64,000 nucleotides of DNA, taken from Crossaster papposus. Taxonomy: Eukaryota > Echinodermata > Asteroidea > Velatida > Solasteridae. A program made the translations under genes and the position numbers. The stretch covers positions 682,001-746,000 of the forward strand of contig JBAIAA010000745.1 in NCBI GenBank assembly GCA_037893245.1, in the 5' to 3' direction. Shown piece by piece: positions 1-10,447 of this stretch (positions are counted from its first letter, which is position 1; each line of letters begins with the position of its first letter). Under the pieces are notes generated by a model. The model saw nothing but the letters and a program-made list of their open reading frames with translations, ran no database searches and had not been told where the DNA came from.

Positions 1-153
1 TTTTTAATAATCACGATATAATTTCTGATTACATTGACTACTAAACCTGCCCCATATCCTAACCCTAGGTAGTAGTTTTGGAGTAATTTGGAGTGAATAT
101 ACATGTATATATATATATAAATCTATTTCGTGAAAAAAACTTGCGGAGACCTT

Positions 154-691
154 TACCCTGTGGAGATGTATTCATTCCATAGAGCTATATTAAATTACAA
201 GAGCGCTGACTGGATGTACGAAGTGATGCGAGCTGGGCGCATCCATGTTTGTGCACAAACCTATGGAAACCTCAAAATTTTGTACGGCTTTTTGCATACC
301 TGCGTTTGTATTCTATACAACGCGTTTCATAGCCGATACGCCCAAAACCGAAACGCATGATCAGCAAATGAGCGCAAACATCGCAAATGCGCGTGCGTAT
401 TCGCGCGCTGCAGTTGATTTTGCCGTGACTTTTTTTAACTGACATGACGCGCGTAAAGTTGTTTGCGTCTGTTCTACTTGCACGCGCTTTGCATTTAGAG
501 TACACTTTCAAAGTTAAATCCATCTATTTTTATTATGTTCTACAACACGCACATGAATTCAAAATGTCTGCGTACAGAATGGATTCAAAGGATCTCCGCG
601 CGTAAGAATGAAGAGTTAGCGCTCTAGTAATTTAATATAGCTCTATGATTCATTCCCATTGTCCCGATTGTGTTCACGTCTCCACAGGGTA
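154..691. mobile_element. MITE-like element with long terminal inverted repeats
   Basis: The left end begins TACCCTGTGGAGA and the right end is its reverse complement (TCTCCACAGGGTA). The match continues inward through the motif ATAGAGCTATATTAAATTAC on the left and its complement near 628-647, giving arms of roughly 60 bp with small gaps. The interior is rich in alternating CG-containing words and has no convincing ORF. I see no clear target-site duplication, so the superfamily is unknown. Confidence 0.7.
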
Positions 692-1135
692 CCGTATTTT
701 CCTCCTCCTGCGTTACATACCAAGTGTGAACATTGATTCTTTGTATTCGTGTAGTTAAGAATTTTCCACCAAATTTTCACCAAAATACACCGTTACAATT
801 TGTTTTACCTACATTTGTTATCGTGATCCCATCCAGTGTTCCTCTTTTCAAAGATAACCCTATAATCCCATTTTACCTCCAACCCCACCCCCCTCCCCCC
901 ACCTCCCTCCGAAAAGGATAATAATGTACTCGGGCAAGTGTGACGCAAGAGTGATGCAAGAGTGGTATCAATAATTAAAAGCTAATGTGTTCCTCTCAGA
1001 TTACTTGTTTTTATATTCACATGCGTGTGTTAAATAATTGTTCTCAACGCATGGACATTGTTACGGCTTCCACTGGCAAACATGACAGAAATTTCGTTCA
1101 GCCCACACTAGTAATAAACTCCCCACTGCATAATA
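692..1135. other. noncoding stretch, nothing recognised
   Basis: AT-rich sequence with a short C-rich tract near 887-900. It lies just downstream of the minus-strand actinoporin-like exon and would hold its 3' UTR. No strong polyadenylation signal was picked out. Confidence 0.4.
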
Positions 1136-1552
1136 TTAATAACGCTCGTGCACATTGATGAGGGCTTCGGTTTTAAAGCCGTTCCCAATAGAACCAATAA
1201 CAACCAAGTCGTTGGTCTCCACACGCAATGGAACTAAGTTGTATTCAAAGCTCCGGGTGACCGAATGTTTCTGGGTGTTGCCATGGTAATACATACGGTC
1301 AAAATCTTCTGGGCCTTTTCTTTGGGAAACCTCAATGCCTAACCTGGTTTGATCGATGTTACGACGAAATGGGACAGACCACATGATATTTACGTACTGA
1401 GGTTGGTCTTCTATTAGTCCTTGCACTGAGAAGGACGCGGTCCCGTAGGTACTTGTCGCCGTTCCTGGATACTTTTCAGCTACAAAGACTTCGACCGACC
1501 ACGGTTCCACGTCGTGTTGGGCCGTAACCAACTGACCGCCTTTTGGAAAGAC
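1136..1552 (-). CDS. actinoporin-like pore-forming protein, 3' exon
   Basis: I read this as the last exon of a gene for a secreted actinoporin-like (sea-anemone cytolysin family) protein; members bind sphingomyelin membranes and oligomerise into pores. About 139 codons are open. The pattern resembles the family: a segment like PGTATSTYGTASFSV where actinoporins have an ATGxVGVLxY stretch, then NIMWSVPF (family FSVPYD), then FDRMYY, and a C-terminal ALINVHE like the family's AILEIHV ending, followed by TAA. Upstream on the minus strand a pyrimidine-rich tract ends in AATAAG, a reasonable splice acceptor in phase 0, so I start the exon at 1552; the frame stays open to about 1615 without a good ATG. 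The N-terminal helix and first strands, expected in an upstream exon, were not found. The assignment rests on remembered family pattern only; a divergent beta-sandwich protein is the alternative. Confidence 0.5.
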   Translation of the reverse strand, partial: VFPKGGQLVTAQHDVEPWSVEVFVAEKYPGTATSTYGTASFSVQGLIEDQPQYVNIMWSVPFRRNIDQTRLGIEVSQRKGPEDFDRMYYHGNTQKHSVTRSFEYNLVPLRVETNDLVVIGSIGNGFKTEALINVHERY

Positions 1553-1649
1553 CTTATTGGGACGGAATGAAAGTATAAAAAGAGCAAGAGCAACTATAGG
1601 TTTGAGAACAATACATGTTTAAGGGTTTCTCCCTTTAATAAAACTAGTA

Positions 1650-2800
1650 CGGTGCCCGTTCAAAAATGTGCCGTTCGGAACAGGAAAATTGCTTGGCCTC
1701 TAGACCCATACTCCATGTGGTGGTAGCCTTTTCGGGCAAATCTGTGAAACGCAAAGCGACTGGAGCCGGAGACCACAGTACGAGTGGCACAGTCACTTGG
1801 CTTTTTTCCACTTGTCTTTTTTCTTCTTCTTTGTTTAACCAATCACTAGATGCCAGCAACATTGACCTATGCAAATTACAAATGCGCCGTATATTAGGGC
1901 CATTTTCAAAACCCTGGCAAAGGCTCCGTACCGGCTCTATCACCTGCCAAACTGCACGAACGAAGCCTTAACTGAGATGAAGCTGTGGTTTAGAAATTGG
2001 CCAAAAATGGCCGCCGACTCACTTGAATCCGTTGTTGACAGCTCAATGTGCTCGATTTGAATGGATTATGCCCAGAGTTGTAGTCGAGTCGCGTGTGTCG
2101 AGTCCGAGTCCCGAGTCTCAAGTCACTTGGTTCGGGTCCGAGTCACTTGTTTAAATAATTAATAAGTTAGAATACTTCAACCAGTTCATTTAGATGACTG
2201 CATGGATCACTGTTAATTGCAAACCAAATGTCTTAAAATAAGAATTGGAAAAAAATAAAACACATTTAATTTAAACAAAGTTCTGTACCTGCAGTTTAAA
2301 TTTTATTTTAGGTTTTACCAATTCTCCTTGCCCCTTCTCCAGAATAGCTTTGAATAATTGTTTCTTTTACATAAATATATCCCAGTGTTATCCGTATTGA
2401 ACATACATGCGCTGTACATGGCCATATCTACACAATAATCACGAACACTATTGCTCATCCAAACAACTATATACTGCCCATTTTGGGGTCCTGAAGGAAA
2501 AGGTCTATCAAACAGATCCTGCAAAATTCGCAGGATGTGCGCAGATGAAGAAACATAATGGTGCGAAGAGGGCCCAAGTCTGTGTGCAGCTGAATTGACG
2601 ACAAGTGGAAGGCATCAGGGCAGGGATATAAGCATTGTAACGGCCCTGTACACAATCTTATCAATATTCTAAAAGCTTCACGGGATTGAATGACAAATAA
2701 ACATTGAAGTTTATGCACAAACCTATGGGGGTATGGGACCAGTCAAACCTTGGAAAAAAATATTCACTATCTTTCATATAATTTAAGGACTATAATTTGC
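1650..2800. other. noncoding stretch, no gene recognised
   Basis: Several short ORFs overlap on both strands (for example 1644-1943 minus) but none resembles a known family or has convincing splice context. Around 2080-2150 a GAGTC word is loosely repeated (GTCGAGTC, GTCCGAGTC), a degenerate microsatellite-like patch. Confidence 0.4.
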
Positions 2801-2802
2801 AA

Positions 2803-3520
2803 ATATAGGGTAGGTGCAGGTAATATGGGCCCATTAAGCTCATTTGCATAATTTGCATAAAGATAGATAAAACCATTCTAAAGAAACATTGGTTATTGGA
2901 ATCAGTAACAACTACCCTTCCTTTTGATGATATAATTTAAACCATGTTGTATCCATTTATGACAGTTACATTCAAATTATGACGTCATCACCAAGGGTCC
3001 CATATTACCTGCAGTGCAGGTAATATGGGATGTATGGTTATATGATAATATAATTTTTTTAATGCAATTTCATTCCGCTGTATCACATCTATGGCGTCCC
3101 ATATTACCTGCACCTTGTTGCGCTACCGCAGCTCCCATTAAATGCATAATAAATCCTAAAACAATTATACACAGGACCCCACACCCTCAATACAATCAAA
3201 ACACTTCATAAGCATCCTAAATATGTCAAGAATTCAGCTCACCCTTTTTTAATATCAGTACATTCCATGAAATATCTATTTTTAGATCAGAGCAAAAAAA
3301 TACTGTCAACTTAACATACCTTGTCAAATTTTGATTATTTCTTCACCGAGATCTCCGTTCCCGAACAAATTAGCCATGTTGGCAGCGATGGCAATGAGTT
3401 ATCGCAACTACTGAGAGCGCTATTTCTTGTCTCTGAAGCTTTATAGTTAAATAGGCGCCGAATTTAATTCATGCGTCCCATATTACCTGCAGTCCCATAT
3501 TACCTGCACGTACCCTATAT
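2803..3520. mobile_element. TIR element with iterated GCAGGTAATATGGG ends
   Basis: The termini are inverted copies of TAGGGTA(G/C)GTGCAGG followed by TAATATGGG, flanked by TA on both sides. The terminal word recurs inside in both orientations (near 2998, 3014, 3097 and 3476), including a head-to-head palindrome at about 2998-3030. That suggests nested or internally duplicated ends. No ORF of note, so it is probably a non-autonomous DNA transposon. Confidence 0.75.
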
Positions 3521-4178
3521 CTATTTTGTTAACGATATCGATGTTGGGTATCTAATATAGCGATGTGTCCGCCTTACCCCAGCACTTTCCAGTTTCCAAG
3601 ATGTATGGTTCACAACCGTCACAGCACAGGCCCGGGGTGTGTAGGTGTTTTTAAGCATATCCCAAACAGACGTGTTCAGAAGGCTAATACCTGGTCGAAT
3701 ATGCGGCTTATTCATGCTCGGAGGTACACCAGAAACTAAACCAAAAAGTATGGCAATAGGCCTACAGTAAAGACAAATAAACTTGTTGTGCACATTATAT
3801 AGTAATTCTTTCAAATATGTACATACTTATGAATTATCTGGCAATTTCTATGTGACTGTACAAATTGTAATGATAACAACATTGAAATAAATGTTACAAG
3901 CTGCAATGGCCGAGTGTGATTGTCAGTAGTCACTCTACGGCCATTAGCTTACAGGCAAAATACTTCATTTTGCTCAGAGAACCTCGCACAAATTGCAACA
4001 ATAATTGTTTTTCTCAACACAATGCATTTTTATTTGACCCATGTATTTACATACTAAAAGTCTTAACAAATTCAAGCAGTGGAAATATTCCTAATTAACG
4101 ATTTATGCATATTAGGCATATTTTCACCTAGTATGTCATTCCAGAGACCCTAGAAATGCATTTTGGTGAACACAATTG
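3521..4178. other. noncoding stretch, nothing recognised
   Basis: AT-rich sequence without coding pattern or obvious repeats. The open frame at 3521-3814 (minus) resembles nothing I know. Confidence 0.4.
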
Positions 4179-4331
4179 TGACCCAGCACGAGTAAATGAG
4201 ACACTTTGAGGCAACAATAAAAATTGAGATTTTGATTTCATCATTTAAAGCTAAACAAGCTTTAAACTATGAAATTAAAATCTTAATTTTCATTTTTGCC
4301 TCAAAGTGTCTCGTTTACTCGTGCTGGGTCA
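4179..4331. repeat. near-perfect 153-bp palindrome (hairpin MITE)
   Basis: The ends are TGACCCAGCACGAGTAAA and its near-perfect reverse complement. The pairing continues through GACACTTTGAGGCAA and the AT-rich centre, so almost the whole 153 bp can fold into one hairpin. Confidence 0.85.
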
Positions 4332-4877
4332 TAATTTTAAGAATATACAATGTAATAAAAGAAGTTGGTTCGAAATCGAAATCTCACAATAATATTTTGT
4401 TTCGGAATTTAAAGCATTCACATAGCTAAAGCTTTGTCAGGTTAGTTGACAAGCACCATTATTTTGATTATGAGAATTGTTGCCGCTTCAAACGATCAAA
4501 ATGCACAACTGAGAAAATGATATACTCGTTTATAACTTGAAGAGCCACACTATTCAAGAGGTAAACTGATACAATGGTATGATGTAACTTTAAAGTAACT
4601 AACCTTCATCATCGTCTACCTGGATCGGCAAACCTACTTCGACATCTGCAAAGAAGAAACGTACGGTGCTTAAAACATGCCCAGGCATTTGCCAGTGTAC
4701 TAAAAATTATGTACAACTTAATTTGTTATACCACTGTCTTTGCATTAGTCTGGAACGACTACGTGTCCGTTGTAAAACAACGCATACCCCCCCCCCCCCC
4801 CCCCCCCCACCAAAAAAACAAAAAAACAACCCAAAACCCCAAACAACGCACACACATGTGTGTACATGCAGTCGTGA
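4332..4877. other. noncoding stretch with a poly-C/poly-A tract
   Basis: No gene is seen. At about 4789-4830 a run of roughly 20 C is followed by A-rich sequence. Confidence 0.4.
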
Positions 4878-5061
4878 ACCACATAACGATCGAGGCTCGA
4901 TATTGTGTTTTCCTTTATTCCTTTACTATACCCAATCCCCATTGCTTTGCGCTTGCACCGTCGATCGAGGACCGAATTTTTCCATTCATACCGCCGACCG
5001 AGGGGCTTTTGTTTCTTTTGTTCTCCTTTGTGTCTCAGTCGCCCCTCGGTCGTTATGTGGT
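4878..5061. repeat. short MITE with ACCACATAACGATCGAGG ends
   Basis: The left end ACCACATAACGATCGAGG and right end CCTCGGTCGTTATGTGGT are inverted with one mismatch. Related words (CGATCGAGGATCGAAACACAA, GGATCCTCGGTCGT) recur near 54990-55010 and 55258-55410 inside the carboxypeptidase gene, so this is a dispersed family. Confidence 0.65.
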
Positions 5062-5297
5062 ACCAGAGCAATAGCTCCTTCCACTGTGGACCCCCCATTG
5101 TCCACCCGTTATCCCTCTTTTGTTTGAATCGTGGACCTTCTGTCAATCGTGGACCCATTGTTTGCCCCAGATTCTTTTGTCCGACGTCCACGATTGCTGG
5201 TGTTTACACACGCACACGCATGTATTAACGATAGTAAACTGCAGTGGTGCAGCAAACGAGCACATGCCGAAGTTTGTGAGTTCATTTCGTTTACTCT

Positions 5298-5540
5298 TTA
5301 ACCAGTTCGCGCCGGGATTATTTTAACATCGCCGAGCCGACTGGCGGGATTATTTTTAACGAAACTCGATCCGAAGCGTGTTCAGGCTGATAGTGCCGGG
5401 AAGCACACCCACGCATTTCCGGCCTTGCGCGCTGCTGACATACATTTCCGAACTTGAACTTGGCGTGTTTATGCGTCATCCGTTTTGAATTTGGGGAAAT
5501 GTTGGCGTTTATATACGTCATCCGGCGCGAACTGGTTAAA
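5298..5540. mobile_element. 243-bp MITE with 19-bp perfect TIRs
   Basis: The left TIR TTTAACCAGTTCGCGCCGG is matched exactly by CCGGCGCGAACTGGTTAAA at the right end. The interior has no ORF. No unambiguous target duplication. Confidence 0.8.
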
Positions 5541-5984
5541 CAGCGTTTTAACAGTGTGCATTGCTTAAACCCTTGAAAATTAATAGGCGCTAACATTTTC
5601 AACATTTTTCAGAGTAGGCCAATAAAAAGGTTTAGTCGGAGAATTGGGACAAAATCACTAACGTGTAAGTGGCGATATTCTATTTATCTGTATACATAAA
5701 ATGTCGTCACGTCACCAACTCTCTTCTCGTAAAAGAAGTATATAGATCATGTGTTTAGTATACGTACGGCAAATCAAACTTCTATCCATGCTGACGTCAG
5801 TTTGGCTTATTTGACGTTTTGTCTCGTTCAAACGACGGTGTTGAAATCTGGTAAAAAAGTAAAAAATTAAGAATCGAATGCAGAAATTAAACCAAGGTGA
5901 GTGAAACATTTTAATGGCTTGTTTTTGTCTATAAACGAAACTGAACGTCCTAAAAATTAAAAACAAAAAAACATTCCTTGGTTG
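5541..5984. other. noncoding stretch, nothing recognised
   Basis: AT-rich unique-looking sequence between two TIR elements. No coding pattern. Confidence 0.35.
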
Positions 5985-6869
5985 CCTATAACTCCGAAAG
6001 ACGCCTTTCCCACATTAGTAACCCTAAATTAGCCATATATTGAGCCAATCTGTGAAAATATTTAAAATAAGCTAATTTCAACTGATTTTGGTGGGTATGG
6101 GTATGGACAACTACCAACAAAAAGGAAGGAGGGATAGCGGTTGGGCATTTTTTTATTAGAGGTCAAAGGTCATTGGCCCCTGCCTTAATCACTAAAAATT
6201 ATATTTCTGCAACAAAATATGGTATATAGATGATCTTGGTGTCAAAATGCACAGAATTACAAAAGAAGATGACATCAAATAATTATTGACCCTTGGGACC
6301 AAATCCTGACCTCAAAATGAGGTCAAAGGTAAACAAACTATTTTATTACTAAAATGTCATATTTATAACAGAAAAATTACCATTAAATAAAAATGAGCAC
6401 AAACAAATCGAAGAGGCTAATTTTAACTTACGTGGCGGGTATTGGAGTTATTATTAATTTTAAAAGCAGAGGTAAAAGATCATTGACCCTGGACTAAAAC
6501 ACTATAAGTCGTATCTCTGCAACAACATATGCTACTTGTATGATCTTGGTGTCAAAATGCTCATAATAACACTGGAAGTAGAAAAATGTAAATTCTGGTG
6601 ATATACATGTAGGATAACAAATTGACCACCACATTATGACCTCAAAAGTCAAAGGTCATTATTCGAAGCCCCATATTGAATCCACAAACCACCACCCCAG
6701 ATATATACATATAACATAAAACAACATGAATGAGGTCTTTGTTTAAGGAGTGATTACTCATACAACCTAGTTAGCCTACATGTACCTTGACTAGTTACCC
6801 CAGTGAAGTGAGATGTCCCAAATGTTTCCTATTATTAAGGAGAGGAGTTTGGTGCACCTTGCAGAGAGT

Positions 6870-7510
6870 ATTGTATACAGCAGAGAGATTCAGCACACCC
6901 TAAGTCGGTATTTGGCGGCTTAATCAAGGGCGAAGTGACTAGATACAAACGTATATGTACCCATTTAAAAGACTTGGAGGAGAGGGTTGAATTCTTCAAA
7001 GACAAACTTACAAAGCGCGTATACACAAACGAAGACCTAGCCCTCCTTCCTCAAAGGGGCGAGACTTCCGCGGACTCTAAGCGTGAGAAGAGAAACCAAA
7101 AAAACAATACCCCACTGGTGTTCGTCCTACCATACTACCCATGAGTAGCGCACCCAGCTCTCAAACGGGCCCTTCGCAAACACTGGCACTGGATTAGTGA
7201 AAACGAATACCTAAATACATGTAGGCTATTTTATACCCAACCCTTGGCATACAAACGGCACAAAAACATAAAATATGAACTTGTTCGATCTAGAACTAAA
7301 GCATCTCCACAATCCAACCAAGAGGAAAACAATCTGGATGAGGAGAATTTGGAACTATTGGAAGAACAAAACAATGATCGAAGAAATGGATCTCAAGACT
7401 TAAACAAAATAAATAAGTCAATAAACCCTCCTTTCGATCAATAACCCCAGAAGCCGGTATTTGTCCTTGCCATCTGTCATATAAACCGACACAATACAAT
7501 CAAGGAAAAA
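6870..7510 (+). pseudogene. Penelope-like (GIY-YIG class) reverse transcriptase C-terminal remnant
   Basis: In one frame (about 6884-7143) a segment reads FGGLIKGEVTRYKRIC, then LTKRVYTNEDL and VFVLPYYP. After a stop at 7142 the region continues with LKRALRKHWHWI, TQPLAYKRHKNIKYELVRSR and a short Cys-containing stretch near 7460. This order (KGE..RYKRIC, L..RGY, W.. YRR.KNL...LVRS, CxxC) is how I remember the region after the RT core in Penelope-like and related GIY-YIG retroelements. The RT catalytic motifs and the endonuclease are absent, so it is a dead fragment. The family assignment is from memory and moderate. Confidence 0.4.
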
Positions 7511-7861
7511 TAAAAGTAAACTGAAAGAATGGTGACTGATGAAGTGCATAATATAGCACAGAAAATATGCCCTGCTCCCCTTCCAAAAAATAGGAGAAAA
7601 AAGGGGACGGCATATTATTACCGGTAATAATCAATCACTGAGTGAACTAAAAACAAAGGAACACTGTTGCAATACACAAACCAGTCATCGCGTCGCCAAA
7701 ACTAGAGACAGGGTTTGAAACTCCCGCTTTTGGGGAATGTCTAACCCAATTGGCCTGCAGAGGTTTGATGTATTTTCCCGTCCATGAACTCCAACCACGG
7801 ACTGTCATCTAGCAGAGATAATGTGGCTAGAACTGCACGAAGGCGAGGTCCATTACCAGCG

Positions 7862-7931
7862 GTCACCCCCCAACCCGGTCATTACCACGCAGTAATAACC
7901 GGGTTCTCGCACTGTTATTACCTTTAATAAA
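7862..7931. repeat. dispersed repeat, copy also at about 43342-43420
   Basis: The words CCGGTCATTACCACGCAGTAA and GGGTTCTCGCACTGTTATTA followed by CCTTTAATAAATA recur almost exactly near 43355-43415. The motif around ATTACxxCGCAGTAAT is self-complementary. Confidence 0.7.
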
Positions 7932-8057
7932 TACCTTTTTAACAAAACAAATTGAAAATACTCCGAATTTCGCGACTTCGCGGCTTCTTCTAGGCCGTTT
8001 TACAAACGCAGCTTCGTTTCCGTATTTTGGCTTTGTTCATGTAGTTTAGCAGTGGTA

Positions 8058-8793
8058 CAGTTGTTTTCCTAGTTCCGGATTTTTCCTAGTTCCGGATCGC
8101 TTCAAATAAAAACCTATCTTGTTATGGCTTGGTCTCCAATACTATTTGTTTAGATGAAGTGCATTTTGAAAAGAAACATACAAGCTTCTTGATACATAAG
8201 TAAAAATAAGTCTAAAAGTCTCCAGTATTAAAAAACTGCCTGTTCATTTTGTCCTAGTTCCGGATCGCCGTAAAATACATGCATCAACTACACGCGCGCA
8301 AGCGATTTCATATGACGTGTTCTGTAGGACCATGGAGAAAAGACACAGGACAAAGTTTATCGGCTCGTTGCCGCGCGCCACACACGTACACGGACAAAAC
8401 ATTTCAAAGCATTTCCTTGCAAGTCCTCTTTTTAAACTTTATTGGAAGTGAAAGTATTTGAAATTTATTTTAAACTGTATTTATATAAATTAATAAATAC
8501 TTTATCAGAAATATAGGCTTGATTCGGGTTGGTTCTAGCGTGATAATTGTTCATGTACGAAGCAGTTTTTTACTTGATCCGGAATTGGCTAAACCGATCC
8601 TCAACTAGAAAAAGGGATGTCGGGATATTTGACGTCGTATTTTCAAATAAAGAAGAGCATAAATATCGAAACAAAAACTGTAGTTTCTCCATCACTCAAG
8701 GTAAACTACTAAACCTATTTCATTTAAATTTCGAGGATTAGACTTGCCGAAAACAGCCTGAATATTTTTTGCCCGGAACTAGGAAAACGTCTG
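8058..8793. mobile_element. TA-flanked TIR element with GTTTTCCTAGTTCCGG ends
   Basis: The left end CAGTTGTTTTCCTAGTTCCGG and the right end CCGGAACTAGGAAAACGTCTG are inverted and flanked by TA on both sides. The subterminal word TCCTAGTTCCGGAT is repeated near 8083 and 8252. No significant ORF. It sits inside the 4.1 kb inverted-arm element. Confidence 0.75.
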
Positions 8794-9470
8794 TAATGTG
8801 GCCAGAATGCAGCCCAAAGCCGGGGTTTAGAAAACGGCCCTTGGAAAACCCATGATATTACTACATATAATGCCCTGCACGTGATCGAGTCTAGGCCAAT
8901 CAGAAGCCTTCAACTCTCCTAGGTATTTATTAAAATTACGCAACCACACTGCTGGCATACCAGCAAATCATAAACATACAGATTTATTCCTGCAGACCAG
9001 CATCAAACATAAATTCTATGATACTTCACGCAGAAGAACTGTTGCAGCATCTCAAAACAAAATAAACGAAAACGATGAGAAATAGTTCTGACTTGTGACA
9101 ACTCCCACAAACACCCTCCCCTTCCCATAGTAGAATGAGTTCTGATTCACTGCAGCTAACTCTGGGAGTTTTCAAACAAACAACAACAAACAAACCGATC
9201 ATTCCTTGAAGTATGCCTGCATAAACCGGTTTCCCTTTGCTATTTTCTTGAAAAAGCACTTCATAGTCTCACAGAAAAAGAAAACAATTCCACATTACCC
9301 AGAGTTAGATGTCCTTCCCGTGTGACCGAGAATCGTTTTAATAATTAAAAAAACGTAGGCCGCATGTATGATTACGCTCCTTCCCAATAAACACCAAACA
9401 TGATTATAAATGTACATATACTTTACATACACAAACTATTTGACACTAATGAACTTTACCCCCCCCCAAA
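8794..9470. other. noncoding interior of the 4.1 kb element
   Basis: No gene recognised. A short ACAACAAACAAAC-rich patch lies near 9178-9196. Confidence 0.35.
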
Positions 9471-10282
9471 AAAAAATTGCTCATTTTGACCTTTAACCTC
9501 GTATTTTGGTGTTGAAGAATCCATTTCATTTTGTGTTTGTCTCCTAGTATAATTCTGTGCATTTTGACGCCAAGATCATCAAGGCCTATGAAAAACATAC
9601 TGCTGCTGAGATACAATTTATAGTGTTTTAGTGCAGGGTCAACCTTTGACCCTCAGAAAGAAAATTTCCCCCTGCCTCTCTGCTCTTGGAATAAATAATA
9701 ACCCCCATACCCGCCACATTAAGTTGAAATTGGCCTTTTCGATTTGTTTTTGACCTTCGACCTCTTTTTCGGAGGTCAGGATTTTATTCTAAGGGTCAGT
9801 AGTTATTATAGGTCATCTTCTTTCATAATCCTGTGCATTTTGACACCAAGATCATCTATATACCATATTTTGTTGCTGAAATATTTGTTTTAGTGATTTA
9901 GGCAGAGGTCAATGACCTTTGACCTCTAATTAAAAAAATTCCCCAACCTCTATCCCTTCTTTCTTTTTTTGTAGTTGTCCATATCCATACCTACCCAAAT
10001 CAGTTGAAATTAGCTTCACAGATGAACCTTAAGTTAGGGATACTTTATATCGTTTCTCAGAAAAAGGTCTTTCCAGATAGGCTATGTAGGCTAATTGGAA
10101 ATCTGGGAACAACGTATTTTTGAGCTGGACCAAGTAAACACAGAAACGCAGATGGTCAGATTAAGCTTCCGCAGTAAACTAGAAAATGAAGCCTTGAAAA
10201 GCTTAGTAACCTTTTTTTCCCAGTGAGGCAAATTTATCAACTACAAAATTATCAATGATCACTTTAAGCTTCCGTAGCCAAA

Positions 10283-10412
10283 CGATTTCGAGGTAACGAA
10301 ATAAATACTTTGAGGTAACGAAATCAATATTTCGAGGTAACGAAGTCAATATTTCGAGGAAACGAAATCAGCATTTCGAGGTAACGGAATCAATATTTCG
10401 AGGAAACGAAAC
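10283..10412. repeat. minisatellite, unit about 22 bp, ~6 copies
   Basis: Tandem copies of ATTTCGAGGTAACGAAATCA with variants (GAGGAAACG, GAAGTCA, GGAATCA). The core TTTCGAGGTAACGAAA is itself nearly palindromic. Confidence 0.85.
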
Positions 10413-10447
10413 ATTTTTAAGAAATGCCTGTCCCTTTGGGCTCCGTA

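Larger units (their letters stand above)
5985..10085. mobile_element. 4.1 kb element with ~0.6-0.7 kb inverted arms
   Basis: Sequence from about 5985 to 6700 returns in reverse complement at about 9470-10085. Shared landmarks are ACTCCGAAAGACGCCTTT at the outer left edge versus a GGTCTTTCC edge on the right, GATTTTGGTGGGTATGG, and GATCTTGGTGTCAAAATG. Each arm contains two diverged subunits of about 310 bp (GATCTTGGTGTCAAAATG at 6232 and 6541; complements near 9570 and 9840). The region between the arms holds a retroelement remnant and a smaller TA-flanked TIR element, so it is a composite or a foldback element that has received insertions. Arms are diverged (many substitutions), so the insertion is old. 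Confidence 0.7.

Noticed and set aside
1644-1943. 99-codon minus-strand ORF as an upstream exon of the actinoporin-like gene
   Set aside because: It ends in its own stop, lacks a splice donor leading to 1552, and its sequence does not fit the N-terminal part of the family.
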